Assembly: GCF_002368395.1 (NCBI RefSeq)
Contig: NZ_AP018254.1
Span: 682,001 to 746,000 of the forward strand
DNA: 64,000 nt
Source: Calothrix sp. NIES-3974
GTDB taxonomy: Bacteria; Cyanobacteriota; Cyanobacteriia; Cyanobacteriales; Nostocaceae
Direction: 5' to 3'
The notes beneath the pieces were generated by a model. The model saw only the letters and a program-made list of their open reading frames with translations. It made no database searches and was not told the DNA's origin. This document shows positions 1 through 10,781 of this stretch, piece by piece. How positions within the stretch are numbered: position 1 is the stretch's first letter; every line of letters begins with the position of its first letter. The position numbers were made by a program, and so were the translations under genes.

Positions 1-359
1 AGGAAGTAGGGAAAAAAGCGCTTTTACATTAAAGAAGAGCTGCTCTACACACCTCTCAGGCTTTGGTATAGAGAAGCATTAAATATAGTATACTCCCTAC
101 TCCCTAACCCTAACAAATAGATTAAAACATTAAATATGATTTCTATACTTACTTTTTTGTAACTATCTTACTTGCAAGTGCGTACTTTTCATTTTCTTGT
201 GGTTTCTATAGAATAAAAACATGTTAAATGAATAATAAATTTTGATTGATGACCAATAAAACTCTCTAATTCAACAAATATTTAAACCACACCCAATTTC
301 CATTAAATAAATATTGTAATTACAGATTTTATCGCTAAATTTTTTGACCGAGGTAAACA
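1..359. other. Intergenic region at left edge
   Basis: No open frame or known RNA is recognisable. The stretch is AT-rich and ends at the pirin start codon. A purine-rich GAGGTAAACA precedes that ATG and can serve as its ribosome binding site. Confidence 0.5.
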
Positions 360-1079
360 ATGACCAAGACAACAACAGCAAACATGATTGTACGCGATCG
401 CCATCACCGGGGTGTCACCCAAATTAGCTGGTTAGATAGTCGCCACAGCTTTTCATTTGGTAACTATTATGACCCTGAACATATGGGGTTTCGCAGTCTC
501 CGAGTTATTAATGATGACAAAGTTGCTCCAGGAGGAGGTTTTGCAACCCACGGTCACAAGGATATGGAAATTTTCACCTATGTCCTGTCTGGTGCTATAG
601 AACACAAAGATAGTTTAGGCACTGGCTCAGTGATACGTCCGGGAGAAGCCCAAATTATGAGTGCGGGAACGGGAATTATGCACAGTGAGTTTAATCATTC
701 CCAAACCGAACCTGTACACTTTTTGCAAATTTGGATACTACCGGAAAGGAAAGGATTAACACCCCGTTACGAACAAAAAGCTTTTCCCCTCAACGAAAGA
801 GAAGGAAAATTACGCTTGATTGCAGCCAAGGATGGACGAGATGGGGCAGTAAAAATTTACCAAGACGTGGATTTGTACACATCTATTTTAGGTCAGGGTG
901 ATGTGGTGGAGTTTGATGTCAGTGCTAATCGCTATGGTTGGGTACAGGTTGCTCAGGGAACGGTAAATGTGAATGGAATTGAATTATATGGAGGTGATGG
1001 ATTAGAAATTCGCGGTGCAGAACATTTAGAGATTAGCAGCCAAGATAGGGGAGAAATTTTGTTGTTTGATTTAGGCTAG
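360..1079 (+). CDS. Pirin family protein
   Basis: A 239-aa bicupin of the pirin/YhaK type. The N-terminal cupin (about residues 50-110) carries the metal-ligand pattern of the family: two closely spaced His in THGHKDMEIF, the following Glu, and a further His in GTGIMHSEFN. Family members bind iron; some oxidise flavonols such as quercetin in vitro, but the physiological substrate in bacteria is usually unknown. The length is normal. The ATG at 360 is preceded by GAGG at good spacing. The gene is monocistronic, with a hairpin terminator just downstream. The family is well supported; the function is not. Confidence 0.9.
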   Translation: MTKTTTANMIVRDRHHRGVTQISWLDSRHSFSFGNYYDPEHMGFRSLRVINDDKVAPGGGFATHGHKDMEIFTYVLSGAIEHKDSLGTGSVIRPGEAQIMSAGTGIMHSEFNHSQTEPVHFLQIWILPERKGLTPRYEQKAFPLNEREGKLRLIAAKDGRDGAVKIYQDVDLYTSILGQGDVVEFDVSANRYGWVQVAQGTVNVNGIELYGGDGLEIRGAEHLEISSQDRGEILLFDLG

Positions 1080-1125
1080 GCTTCTCCAATCATTTGAATT
1101 ACTATTGAATTATTAGATTTTAACG

Positions 1126-1146
1126 GCCCACTGATGTGGGCTTTTT
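1126..1146 (+). terminator. Rho-independent terminator of the pirin gene
   Basis: GCCCAC and GTGGGC form a perfect 6-bp stem with a TGAT loop, followed by five T. It lies 47 bases after the pirin stop codon. Confidence 0.75.
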
Positions 1147-1209
1147 GCTGAATATATGACTTAAAATTTCATGATTATCTAGGAAAACAAGAAGGTGTGA
1201 AAAAACAGC

Positions 1210-2035
1210 TTCATCTCGTCCCTATGCTCCGCGTGGGGACGCATCCTACGAAGCTCTGCTTCTAGATTCTTCAACCCAACCTACCCAATAATCAGGCTTT
1301 TAAGTCTAACTGAACTGTATTGCTTTATGCACACATCTTTATTAAGAAAAACCCTTGAAGACCAGGTAGAAAATAGGAAAATTAATATACAGCAGATGGC
1401 AGATTTTTGAGAGTTATTGTGTTTAGTGAATGTAAGGCTAATTCGTCAGGTATTTTAATCGTTAATTTTGCTATCATTTAGCTCCCTTCATCTCGTCCCT
1501 ATGCTCCGCGTGGGGACGCATTCTACGAAGCTCTGCTTCTCGATTCTTCAACCCAACCTACCCAATAATCAGGCTTTTAAGTCTAACTGAACTGTATTGC
1601 TTTATGCACACATCTTTATTAAGAAAAACCCTTGAAGACCAGGTAGAAAATAGGAAAATTAATATACAGCAGATGGCAGATTTTTGAGAGTTATTGTGTT
1701 TAGTGAATGTAAGGCTAATTCGTCAGGTATTTTAATCGTTAATTTTGCCATCATTTAGCTCCCTACATAGTTTATATTTCTACGAAGCTCTGCTTCTCGA
1801 TTCTTCAACCCAACCTACCCAATAATCAGGCTTTTAAGTCTAACTGAACTGTATTGCTTTATGCACACATCTTTATTAAGAAAAACCCTTGAAGACCAGG
1901 TAGAAAATAGGAAAATTAATATACAGCAGATGGCAGATTTTTGAGAGTTATTGTGTTTAGTGAATGTAAGGCTAATTCGTCAGGTATTTTAATCGTTAAT
2001 TTTGCCATCATTTAGCTCCCTACATAGTTTATATT
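1210..2035. repeat. Three tandem copies of a ~257-bp non-coding unit
   Basis: The unit starting CTACGAAGCTCTGCTTCT occurs at about 1245-1486, 1522-1778 and 1779-2035. The copies differ at only a few bases, for example GCTATC in the first against GCCATC in the other two. Copies 1 and 2 are each preceded by a 34-bp prefix (1210-1243 and 1487-1520) that carries the hairpin-forming element CCTATGCTCCGCGTGGGGAC. Copy 3 lacks the prefix and follows a tail (CTACATAGTTTATATT) that also ends copy 3. No unit has a long open frame. The near identity points to recent duplication. Confidence 0.9.
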
Positions 2036-2319
2036 GCCTCCTAATTGCAACTTGTTCTTACTGCTCCTGTCTTCTGTCTCCTGCTATATACAGCAGTCCT
2101 AAATTATTTGTGAAATATTACATGTAGGGTTGCTAACGGTTGACAGTTAACACTTAACAGTCAACGGCATGCTATTTTTCACGACTTAAATCAGATTGCT
2201 GTATCCATTCCCTGACAAAACAACTGTACCACAGGTACCCTCACAACTTCCTCACATTTATTACCTATAAATATACTTGGATTCACAGGCAGCGAGAAAA
2301 CCTCATTCAAGTAGGCATA
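2036..2319. other. Intergenic region with STRR heptamers before pflA
   Basis: About 2138-2166 there is a run of degenerate 7-base repeats (TTGACAG, TTAACAC, TTAACAG, TCAACGG). The same family recurs at least seven more times in the window. No strong promoter was identified before the ATG at 2320. Confidence 0.6.
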
Positions 2320-3108
2320 ATGCAAAATAGAGCTATCCCCACCCTTGCTACAGACCACGACATCAGGTCAAAACCCACCACCTCTGGTTATATCCACTCC
2401 CTGGAAACCTGCGGTACAGTTGACGGTCCTGGTATCCGTTTTGTAATCTTTACAACAGGTTGTCCCCTCCGTTGTTTATACTGTAGCAACCCCGATTGTC
2501 GCTATTTAGAAAATGGTAAACAAGTGACTGTCGATGAAATAATTAGGGAAATACAAAAATATACTTCCTACATGCAAGCATCTGGTGGAGGTGTCACAAT
2601 AAGTGGAGGTGAACCTTTATATCAACCAGAATTCGTCAGAGAAATCTTTCGACAATGTCAGGAATTAGGAATACACACCGCATTAGATACTTCCGGATTT
2701 TGTCATTTAGAAATAGCTAAATCAGTCTTAGAATTTGTCGATTTAGTATTACTAGACATTAAATCCTTTGACCCAGCAACCTACACCAAAGTCACAGGTG
2801 TTGATCTCGCACCAACTTTAACTTTAGCTCGATACCTTAGTGATATCAATAAACCGACTTGGATTCGCTTCGTTTTAGTTCCCGGTTTAACCGATGACCC
2901 AGAAAATATTGCTGGATTAGCGAAATTTGTCAGCACATTAAAGAATGTCGAACGAGTTGAAGTTTTACCATTTCACAAAATGGGAGAATATAAATGGGAA
3001 CAACTTGGTTATGAATATCAACTCCAAGACACTCCCCCACCAACCCCAGATGAAGTTGAACAAGCATTAAATATTTTCCGAAATCAGGGTGTTATGGCAA
3101 TCTCCTAA
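2320..3108 (+). CDS. pflA: Pyruvate formate-lyase activating enzyme (radical SAM)
   Basis: A 262-aa radical SAM protein. The [4Fe-4S] motif CPLRCLYC (Cys48, Cys52, Cys55) has the CxxxCxxC spacing of the family. SGGEPL, DLVLLDIKS and the C-terminal LPFHKMGEYKW are typical of PflA, and there is no extra ferredoxin insert as in other glycyl-radical activases. It would place a glycyl radical on pyruvate formate-lyase under anoxia, so that pyruvate is split to acetyl-CoA and formate. The next gene is adhE, which consumes acetyl-CoA. Oddly, no pflB is present on either side within the window, so its substrate must be encoded elsewhere or be another glycyl-radical enzyme. The length is normal. Confidence 0.9.
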   Translation: MQNRAIPTLATDHDIRSKPTTSGYIHSLETCGTVDGPGIRFVIFTTGCPLRCLYCSNPDCRYLENGKQVTVDEIIREIQKYTSYMQASGGGVTISGGEPLYQPEFVREIFRQCQELGIHTALDTSGFCHLEIAKSVLEFVDLVLLDIKSFDPATYTKVTGVDLAPTLTLARYLSDINKPTWIRFVLVPGLTDDPENIAGLAKFVSTLKNVERVEVLPFHKMGEYKWEQLGYEYQLQDTPPPTPDEVEQALNIFRNQGVMAIS

Positions 3109-3378
3109 TATTAACCATCGAACATCAAAGGAAGTAGACAGTGGTAAGTAGGGTGTAGGAAGAAAGGATAATTTTAGTACCCACCTACTTTGACCAATTA
3201 TCTAAAATTAGGCAATAGATGGAATCTACAAAATCATTGCTACATCCAGATTTTGTAATTACGTAGGCAATCACGCAGCTTACTTCCCGCGTAATGGGTA
3301 TTTACGCGAAGCGGCTTGCCGCAGGCTATTACAAATTACGAATTCACAAAACTCTGCATATAAACCTTGAGGTACACC

Positions 3379-6069
3379 ATGCAAGTTACCAACATTCAAG
3401 AGTTAGAATTATTAATCGCCAAAGTCAAAACAGCACAAGAGGAATTCGCTACATATTCTCAAGAAAAAGTTGATTTGATATTCAAACAAGCTGCATTAGC
3501 AGCTAACAATCAAAGAATACCCCTAGCAAAATTAGCTGTCACCGAAACAGGTATGGGTATCGTAGAAGATAAAGTGATTAAAAACCACTTTGCTTCTGAA
3601 TATATCTACAACAAATACAAAAGTGAAAAAACCTGCGGTTTAATTGAAGAAGATAAATCCTTCGGAATTCAAAAAATTGCCGAACCCGTAGGAATTATTG
3701 CGGGAATTGTCCCCGTCACCAATCCCACATCGACTACCATTTTTAAAACCCTAATTGCACTCAAAACCCGCAACGGAATTATCCTTTCTCCCCATCCTAA
3801 AGCCAAAAAATGTACAATTGAAGCTGCAAAAATTGTCCTTGCAGCAGCAATTGCAGCTGGTGCTCCCACAGATATTATCGGTTGGATTGATGAACCAACA
3901 GTTGAATTATCCCAAGCTTTAATGCAGCATCCGGAGATTAAATTAATCCTAGCAACAGGTGGACCAGGAATGGTACGTGCTGCTTATTCTTCTGGTCATC
4001 CATCTTTAGGTGTCGGAGCAGGAAATACACCCGCAGTGATTGATGTATCGGCTGATATTCCGACTGCTGTCAGTTCAATTTTATTAAGTAAAACCTTCGA
4101 TAATGGGATGATTTGTGCTTCGGAACAATCAGTCATTGTTGTGGATGAAATTTATCATCAAGTGAAGCAGGAATTTATCCATCGTGGTGCATACTTTCTC
4201 AATGAAGAGGAAAAAAATCAACTTGGTAATTTCATCCTCAAAGATGGTCGCTTAAATCCAGCTATTGTTGGACAGTCGGTAGAAAATATTGCCAAACTAG
4301 TAGGAATTAATTTAAAACATGAGATTTCCGAAGCAGGTATTGATACCTATTGTCCTTTACCAAGTAGTTATAAAACTCTGATTGCTGAGGTCGAAAAAAT
4401 TGATGCCAGTGAACCATTTGCCTATGAAAAATTATCACCAATTTTAGCCATGTACAGAGCTAAAAATTTCCATGAAGCTGTTGAAAAAGCTGAAGCTTTA
4501 GTGGAATTTGGAGGTCCTGGACATACGGCTGTCTTATATACAAACCCAGCAAATCTGGATGATATTGCCTATTTTGAGCATAAAATCAAAACCGGACGGG
4601 TTCTGATTAATACCCCATCTTCCCAAGGTGCGATTGGGGATTTATATAATTTCAAATTAGACCCTTCTTTAACTTTAGGTTGTGGAACTTGGGGTGGTAA
4701 TACTATTTCCGGTAACGTTACACCCCGTCACCTACTAAATATTAAAACTGTGTCCCAGCGTCGGGAAAATATGCTGTGGTTTCGTGTTCCTCCCAAAGTC
4801 TATTTTAAGTATGGATGTTTACCTGTGGCTTTAGGTGATTTAGCAGGTAAAAAACGAGCATTTATTGTCACCGATAAACCCCTATTTGACTTAGGAATTA
4901 CCACGAAGGTGACTCAGGTTTTGGACCTAATGGGGATTAAATACGATATCTTCCATGATGTAGAACCTGACCCAACGTTAGGGAATGTTAACCAAGGTTT
5001 AGCACTATTAAGAAGTTATCAACCGGACGTAATTATTGCCATTGGTGGTGGTTCCCCGATGGATGCAGCAAAGGTAATGTGGTTGATGTATGAACATCCA
5101 GATGTGGAGTTTGCGGGTTTAGCCATGCGATTTATGGATATCCGCAAGCGTGTTTATGAATTACCTGAATTAGGAAAAAAAGCAATGTTAGTGGCAATTC
5201 CTACCACATCTGGTACGGGTTCGGAAGTCACACCATTTGCTGTTGTTACGGATGAAAAAGAGGGAGTTAAGTATCCTTTGGCGGATTATTCCTTGACACC
5301 AAATATGGCGATTATTGACCCAGAATTAGTGTTAGAAATGCCGAAAAAATTAACTGCCTATGGTGGAATTGATGCCCTAACCCATGCCTTAGAATCCTAT
5401 GTTTCGGTGATGGCAACTGATTTTACTGATGGGTTAGCTTTGCAAGCAATTGATTTGTTATTTAAGTATTTACCGCGTGCCTATAAATATGGAGCAAAAG
5501 ACCCAGAAGCACGGGAAAAAGTTCACTATGCAGCGACAATTGCGGGAATGGCATTTGCAAATGCTTTCTTGGGAGTTTGTCACTCCCTAGCCCATAAATT
5601 AGGTGCAACTTTTCACCTCCCCCACGGGTTAGCAAATGCGTTGATGATATCCCATGTAATTCGTTATAATGCCACTGATGTTCCCTTTAAACAAGCTATT
5701 TTTCCCCAGTACAAATATCCCAATGCGAAACAGCGTTATGCAGAAATTGCGGACTTTCTCCGATTAGGTGGTAATAGTTTGGATGAAAAGGTGGAGAAAT
5801 TAGTGGAAGCAGTGGAAAATTTGAAGGCACAAATTGATATTCCCCTGACCATTAAAGAAGCATTAGGAGGCGATGATCAAGCTTTTTATAGTCGTTTGGA
5901 AGTAATGGCAGAACAAGCATTTGATGACCAATGTACTGGTGCAAATCCTCGTTATCCCTTAATTAATGATTTACGAGAATTGTATGTACTAGCCTATGCT
6001 GGTTGTCGCACTGATGCAGCACTTTTCTATAGCGATGAATCGGAAAATTTAATGTTGCAAACTGTGTAA
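3379..6069 (+). CDS. adhE: Bifunctional acetaldehyde-CoA/alcohol dehydrogenase AdhE
   Basis: An AdhE of about 896 aa. The N-terminal half is a CoA-acylating aldehyde dehydrogenase with the catalytic Cys in NGMICASEQ. The C-terminal half is an iron-dependent alcohol dehydrogenase with GGGSPMDAAK and metal-binding His in THALESY, CHSLAHK and HLPHG. It converts acetyl-CoA to acetaldehyde and then ethanol, reoxidising two NADH. The frame opens at a TTG at 3367, but the GAGG at 3369-3372 sits six bases before the ATG at 3379, so the ATG is chosen. It lies after pflA on the same strand and before an ADP-forming acyl-CoA synthetase, giving ethanol and acetate branches for dark fermentation. The protein has full family length. 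Confidence 0.95.
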   Translation: MQVTNIQELELLIAKVKTAQEEFATYSQEKVDLIFKQAALAANNQRIPLAKLAVTETGMGIVEDKVIKNHFASEYIYNKYKSEKTCGLIEEDKSFGIQKIAEPVGIIAGIVPVTNPTSTTIFKTLIALKTRNGIILSPHPKAKKCTIEAAKIVLAAAIAAGAPTDIIGWIDEPTVELSQALMQHPEIKLILATGGPGMVRAAYSSGHPSLGVGAGNTPAVIDVSADIPTAVSSILLSKTFDNGMICASEQSVIVVDEIYHQVKQEFIHRGAYFLNEEEKNQLGNFILKDGRLNPAIVGQSVENIAKLVGINLKHEISEAGIDTYCPLPSSYKTLIAEVEKIDASEPFAYEKLSPILAMYRAKNFHEAVEKAEALVEFGGPGHTAVLYTNPANLDDIAYFEHKIKTGRVLINTPSSQGAIGDLYNFKLDPSLTLGCGTWGGNTISGNVTPRHLLNIKTVSQRRENMLWFRVPPKVYFKYGCLPVALGDLAGKKRAFIVTDKPLFDLGITTKVTQVLDLMGIKYDIFHDVEPDPTLGNVNQGLALLRSYQPDVIIAIGGGSPMDAAKVMWLMYEHPDVEFAGLAMRFMDIRKRVYELPELGKKAMLVAIPTTSGTGSEVTPFAVVTDEKEGVKYPLADYSLTPNMAIIDPELVLEMPKKLTAYGGIDALTHALESYVSVMATDFTDGLALQAIDLLFKYLPRAYKYGAKDPEAREKVHYAATIAGMAFANAFLGVCHSLAHKLGATFHLPHGLANALMISHVIRYNATDVPFKQAIFPQYKYPNAKQRYAEIADFLRLGGNSLDEKVEKLVEAVENLKAQIDIPLTIKEALGGDDQAFYSRLEVMAEQAFDDQCTGANPRYPLINDLRELYVLAYAGCRTDAALFYSDESENLMLQTV

Positions 6070-6355
6070 GTTGAAGGGGAGACGGGAGACAGGAGGGAAT
6101 TCCCATACAGCAAATGTGAGCGTAGAGTTAATTATAGATTTTGAAAATCGCAAACCCCCTTCAAAGTATGAGCTTTCCCATACTGCGTATCCACTCCTCC
6201 CTTGAAAGTTGCAGAAGATGAGGATTTATAAGGTATAGCGATCGCACTAGGAGGGGTTACTACATCATATAGATGTAACCCTCCCGGAGAAAACTGCATA
6301 CACACAAAACAGAACCCCATTCCTATTTACTCCTATTTACAAGCAAGGATTATAT

Positions 6356-9130
6356 ATGCAAACGTCGATCAAAATAGCTTCAGACCGTGCTTATGATATT
6401 CTCCGTTCCGAACATCATCCTCTGGATGTGATTTTTGCACCCAAAAATATCGCTGTCATCGGTGCAACGGAAAAACCAGGTAGTGTGGGACGAACTCTGC
6501 TGTGGAACCTCATTAGTCATCCCTTTGGAGGAACTGTTTTTCCTGTTAATCCCAAGCGCAACAGTGTCATGGGTATTAAAACTTACCCCACAATTGCTGA
6601 TGTTCCTGATGTCGTGGATTTGGCAATTATTGCCACCCCGGCGGCGACTGTTCCTGGTATAATTGCTGAGTGCGTGAATGCAGGGGTCAAAGGCGCGATC
6701 GCAATTTCCGCAGGATTTCGGGAAACTGGAAGTGCGGGGATGGAGTTGGAACAGCGCATTCTCCAGGAACTTCGTCGCGGTGACATGCGCTTAATTGGTC
6801 CTAATTGTTTGGGTGTGATTAATCCTCACCTGGGTTTAAATGCTAGTTTTGCTAGTAGTATGCCTTCACCGGGGAAGGTGGGTTTTATTAGTCAAAGTGG
6901 CGCTTTGTGTACAGCAATTTTGGATTGGAGTTTCCGGGAAAATGTCGGCTTCAGTGCTTTCATTTCCATCGGTTCCATGTTGGATGTGGATTGGGGAGAT
7001 TTAATTTATTACTTAGGTGATGACCCTCACACCGAAAGTATTGTTATTTACATGGAATCTGTCGGTAATGCCCGTTCCTTCCTATCCGCAGCGCGGGAAG
7101 TTGCTTTAACCAAGCCAATTATTGTGATTAAAGCTGGACGGACTGCTGCTGCTGCTGCTGCTGCGACTTCCCATACGGGTGCTTTGACGGGTAGCGATGC
7201 GGTCTTTGATGCGGCTTTTCGACGTTGTGGAGTATTGCGGGTTGAACGGATTTCCGAATTATTTGATATGGCTGAGGTGTTAGCCAAACAACCCCGACCT
7301 AAAGGTAAACGGATGACAATTATTACCAATGCTGGGGGACCAGGTGTACTCGCGACGGATGCGTTAATTGCGGGGGGAGGAGAGTTAGCGGATTTATCAG
7401 GGAAAACACGGGAGAGATTAAATCAAGTGTTACCCATGACTGGTAATCATAATAATCCGATTGATTTATTGGGAGATGCGGAACCAGAGCGTTACCAAAA
7501 AGCTTTGGAAATTATTAGTCAGGATGAAAATACGGATGCGATTCTGGTAATTTTGACACCCCAAGCCATGACAAATCCGACGGAAACCGCCAAACTGTTA
7601 GCACCCTATGGCAAAATTGGTAAACCAGTTTTAGCAAGTTGGATGGGTGATGCAGATATCGCAGCTGGAGCAGAAATTCTCAATCAAGCTTCCATTCCCA
7701 CTTTTCCCTATCCCGATACTGCTGCGCGTATTTTTAATTATATGTGGCGTTATAGTTATAATTTGCGCAGTTTGTATGAAACGCCAACTTTAGCAAGTTC
7801 TAGTGTGGATTTTTCCAACTGCAAACAGGTGGAGAATATTATCCAAACAGCACGGGAATCGGGAAGGTATTTGCTAACAGAAACTGAATCCAAAAAAATA
7901 TTAGCAGCCTATGGAATTCCCACGGTAGAAACCTATTTAGCTACCAGTGTGGAAGAGGCAATTCAAAAAGCAGAAAAAATTGGCTATCCGGTAGTATTAA
8001 AGGTGTATTCCCCAACAATTACCCATAAAACAGATGTGGGGGGTGTACACCTTAATTTGTATTGCGCAGAGGCAGTAAAAGAGGCATATAATGCAATTCA
8101 CACATCGGTGACAACAAAAGTAGGAGCAAGGGATTTTGCTGGGGTGACAGTGCAACCGATGGTAGATTTAAAAAATGGCTACGAACTAATTTTAGGTAGT
8201 AGTATTGATGCTCAATTTGGACCTGTCATACTATTTGGAACTGGAGGAGAATTAGTAGAAGTATTTGCAGATAGAGCCTTGGGATTACCGCCCTTAAATA
8301 CCACCTTAGCAAGGCGGATGATGGAACAAACTCGCATTTATCAAGCTTTAAAAGGAGTCAGAGGTAGAAGAGAAATTGGCTTATCACAATTAGAACAAAT
8401 TCTGGTGCGTTTTAGTCAATTAGTAGTGGAGCAACCAGCGATTAAGGAAATAGATATTAATCCTCTGTTGGTGAAACCAGGTCATGAAAATTCCCTAATT
8501 GCTTTAGATGGAAGAGTTATTTTACATGACTTAGATACCAAGCCAGAAGACATACCCAAACCAGCCATTCTTCCCTATCCGATTCAATACGTTTCCCCCT
8601 GGAAAATGAAAAATGGCATGGAAGTCATAATTCGACCAATTCGTCCCGAAGATGAACCTTTAATCATTCAATTTCATCATAAATTATCCCAGGAAAGTGT
8701 TTATTTTCGTTATTTTCATATTATTAAACTAAGTCAAAGAATTGCCCACGAAAGATTAACCAGATTATGCTTTATCGATTATGACCGGGAAATGGCCCTA
8801 GTCGCCGATTATCAAAACCCTGAAACAGGACAACAGGAAATTTTAGCAGTGGGTAGATTGAGTAAACTACATGGTAAAAATAAAGGAGAATTTGCCTTAA
8901 TTGTCGCTGATTCTTACCAATGTCAGGGATTAGGGAGTGAAATATTAAAACGTCTCTTACAAGTGGGAGAAAACGAAAACCTCACAGAAATAAATGCCGA
9001 AATTTTATTAGAAAATCATGCCATGCAAAGGGTATGTGAAAAACTAGGATTTACCATCCAACGAACCACTGACCCAAGTGTTGTCAAAGCGACGATACCC
9101 CTGCAAAATCGTTACGCAATCCCAAGATAA
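6356..9130 (+). CDS. ADP-forming acetate-CoA ligase fused to GNAT acetyltransferase
   Basis: 924 aa with the domain order CoA-binding (about 20-150), succinyl-CoA-ligase-like domain (160-470), ATP-grasp (500-720) and GNAT (about 755-920). This is the architecture of E. coli PatZ/YfiQ. Unlike PatZ, where the phospho-acceptor His of the ligase is lost (NTTAG at this site), this protein keeps it: His273 in SHTGALTGS. It may therefore make ATP from acetyl-CoA, giving acetate and ATP, as well as acetylating lysines or small molecules. Its position after adhE supports a fermentative acetate branch. Whether the GNAT part modifies proteins is unknown. Confidence 0.88.
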   Translation: MQTSIKIASDRAYDILRSEHHPLDVIFAPKNIAVIGATEKPGSVGRTLLWNLISHPFGGTVFPVNPKRNSVMGIKTYPTIADVPDVVDLAIIATPAATVPGIIAECVNAGVKGAIAISAGFRETGSAGMELEQRILQELRRGDMRLIGPNCLGVINPHLGLNASFASSMPSPGKVGFISQSGALCTAILDWSFRENVGFSAFISIGSMLDVDWGDLIYYLGDDPHTESIVIYMESVGNARSFLSAAREVALTKPIIVIKAGRTAAAAAAATSHTGALTGSDAVFDAAFRRCGVLRVERISELFDMAEVLAKQPRPKGKRMTIITNAGGPGVLATDALIAGGGELADLSGKTRERLNQVLPMTGNHNNPIDLLGDAEPERYQKALEIISQDENTDAILVILTPQAMTNPTETAKLLAPYGKIGKPVLASWMGDADIAAGAEILNQASIPTFPYPDTAARIFNYMWRYSYNLRSLYETPTLASSSVDFSNCKQVENIIQTARESGRYLLTETESKKILAAYGIPTVETYLATSVEEAIQKAEKIGYPVVLKVYSPTITHKTDVGGVHLNLYCAEAVKEAYNAIHTSVTTKVGARDFAGVTVQPMVDLKNGYELILGSSIDAQFGPVILFGTGGELVEVFADRALGLPPLNTTLARRMMEQTRIYQALKGVRGRREIGLSQLEQILVRFSQLVVEQPAIKEIDINPLLVKPGHENSLIALDGRVILHDLDTKPEDIPKPAILPYPIQYVSPWKMKNGMEVIIRPIRPEDEPLIIQFHHKLSQESVYFRYFHIIKLSQRIAHERLTRLCFIDYDREMALVADYQNPETGQQEILAVGRLSKLHGKNKGEFALIVADSYQCQGLGSEILKRLLQVGENENLTEINAEILLENHAMQRVCEKLGFTIQRTTDPSVVKATIPLQNRYAIPR

Positions 9131-9368
9131 TCAGGTGGATAGAAAATTGTGTAATCATCACTTGTTCGTGGTAGCACTTTAGCACTAGGTCTGCTGCAAC
9201 ATATTCCCACATATCAAGATGTCCTTGTGAAAATAATTATTTTTTGTCGTAGCGAGAACGCTGCGTGTGTAGCGCTACTATGAGCTAAATCAATTTTGTC
9301 TCCTAATATTCTCTACCTATAGCGCTAAAGTGCTACTACAAGCTAAATAGAGTTAGGTATAATATAAT

Positions 9369-10424
9369 ATGCAAAAAAAAATTGGAATTTTAACCAGTGG
9401 GGGAGACTGTCCTGGATTAAACGCAGTAATTCGCGCCGTTGTCAACCACGCCACCCTCAACTATAATTGGCAAGTATTAGGCATTCCCTACGCCACCAAA
9501 GGGTTATTGTCAGCTAAAGCCATCCCCCTAAAAATACACAGTTTAAACCTACGGGGAATTGACCCATTACTCAATATGGGGGGGACAATTCTTGGTAGTA
9601 TCAACAAAGGCGATACCCTTAATCAAATTGAGCAAATTCTCGCAGGTTATCGCACACTAGCCCTAGATGCACTCATTGGAATTGGTGGAGATGGTAGCCT
9701 CGCTATCTTAAATCAACTTCGCATCGCTGGAAATTGGCAATTTATTGGTATTCCCAAAACCATCGATAACGATGTGGCAATTACTGAACATGTAGTTGGT
9801 TTCGATACCGCCGTTAATACTATCGTCGAAGCCCTCAACCGTCTCACCTTCACCGCAGCCAGTCACGACCGGGTGATGATAGTTGAAGTCATGGGACGCA
9901 GTGCTGGACATTTAGCACTACATGCAGGTATTGCGGGTGGTGCAGATGTAATTTTAATCCCAGAAATCCCCTACACCATCAAAGGTATCTGTGCGCACCT
10001 CCAAGAACTCAGACACAACTGCGATCGCAAGTTTGCAATTATCGTTGTTGCTGAAGGGGCACAAATCGCCGATGATTCAGCCCATACATCCTGTTCCCGA
10101 CCCAGTTGTGGTATGGGACAATACATTGCCGACGAACTTCGCAGTTGCAGCCATGATCAACTTGATATTCGCACATCAGTCCTCGGACATATCCAACGGG
10201 GGGGTATTCCCTCCGCTTTAGACCGCTTAATTGCAACAGCCTTTGGCAAAACAGCAGTGGATTTACTGGCTAATGGGGAAACAGGTAAAATGGTGGCTTG
10301 GCAATCCGGACGAGTAGAAGCCGTATCGTTAACAGAAGTTCTTGCTCATAGTCCTCTACGGGTAGCTAGTCACCACTATCTAGTCGAAACAGCTCGCGCT
10401 CTCGGTATTTATATGGGTTTGTAA
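9369..10424 (+). CDS. pfkA: 6-phosphofructokinase, PfkA family
   Basis: 351 aa with the PFK signatures SGGDCPGLNAV, GGDGSL, PKTIDNDV and GHIQRGG. The enzyme phosphorylates fructose 6-phosphate in glycolysis. The phosphoryl-donor positions are mixed. Gly in GGDGS (position 104 in E. coli numbering) favours a nucleotide donor, while Lys in PKTIDND (position 124) is found in pyrophosphate enzymes and some ATP enzymes. The donor therefore cannot be read from sequence alone. It sits in the fermentative block on the same strand, 238 bases after the ACD-GNAT gene. Confidence 0.93.
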   Translation: MQKKIGILTSGGDCPGLNAVIRAVVNHATLNYNWQVLGIPYATKGLLSAKAIPLKIHSLNLRGIDPLLNMGGTILGSINKGDTLNQIEQILAGYRTLALDALIGIGGDGSLAILNQLRIAGNWQFIGIPKTIDNDVAITEHVVGFDTAVNTIVEALNRLTFTAASHDRVMIVEVMGRSAGHLALHAGIAGGADVILIPEIPYTIKGICAHLQELRHNCDRKFAIIVVAEGAQIADDSAHTSCSRPSCGMGQYIADELRSCSHDQLDIRTSVLGHIQRGGIPSALDRLIATAFGKTAVDLLANGETGKMVAWQSGRVEAVSLTEVLAHSPLRVASHHYLVETARALGIYMGL

Positions 10425-10781
10425 CAAAAGCAACTAAAGTCATACCGCTTGAATTTGAAGTTGTCCGAAGCGAGGAGAAACAAGGAAGCAATCTCATAAT
10501 CTTGTAGGTATTGATGAAAACAGCGAAAAATAGTTATGCTGTTTGCAAATTATAGTGAATCGACTTATCTCACTTGAGTCATCTAAAATGCCTTTAGGGA
10601 AGTATTTATTTTTTAGGGATTTGCGGTAAATGTGGCAGTCAAGATACCGAAAAAGTATTTCCTATGTCTGTGGTTAGTTGACTTTTCTTCTTAGTTGGTT
10701 TGTCGCAATGTTACAGACCAGCTTGGAAGATTGATGGTATGTTCATTCTCAGCAAATCCCTTTCCATCGCGATACTAAATT
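10425..10781. other. Intergenic region after pfkA
   Basis: No gene is seen. Around 10460-10505 a short dispersed sequence (GTTGTCCGAAGCGAGGAG) recurs in slightly altered form near 31292. No clear promoter was identified before the phosphatase gene. Confidence 0.5.

Noticed and set aside
6132-6320. 62-codon minus-strand frame between adhE and the ACD-GNAT gene
   Set aside because: No ribosome site and no recognisable family; the protein has no consistent composition.
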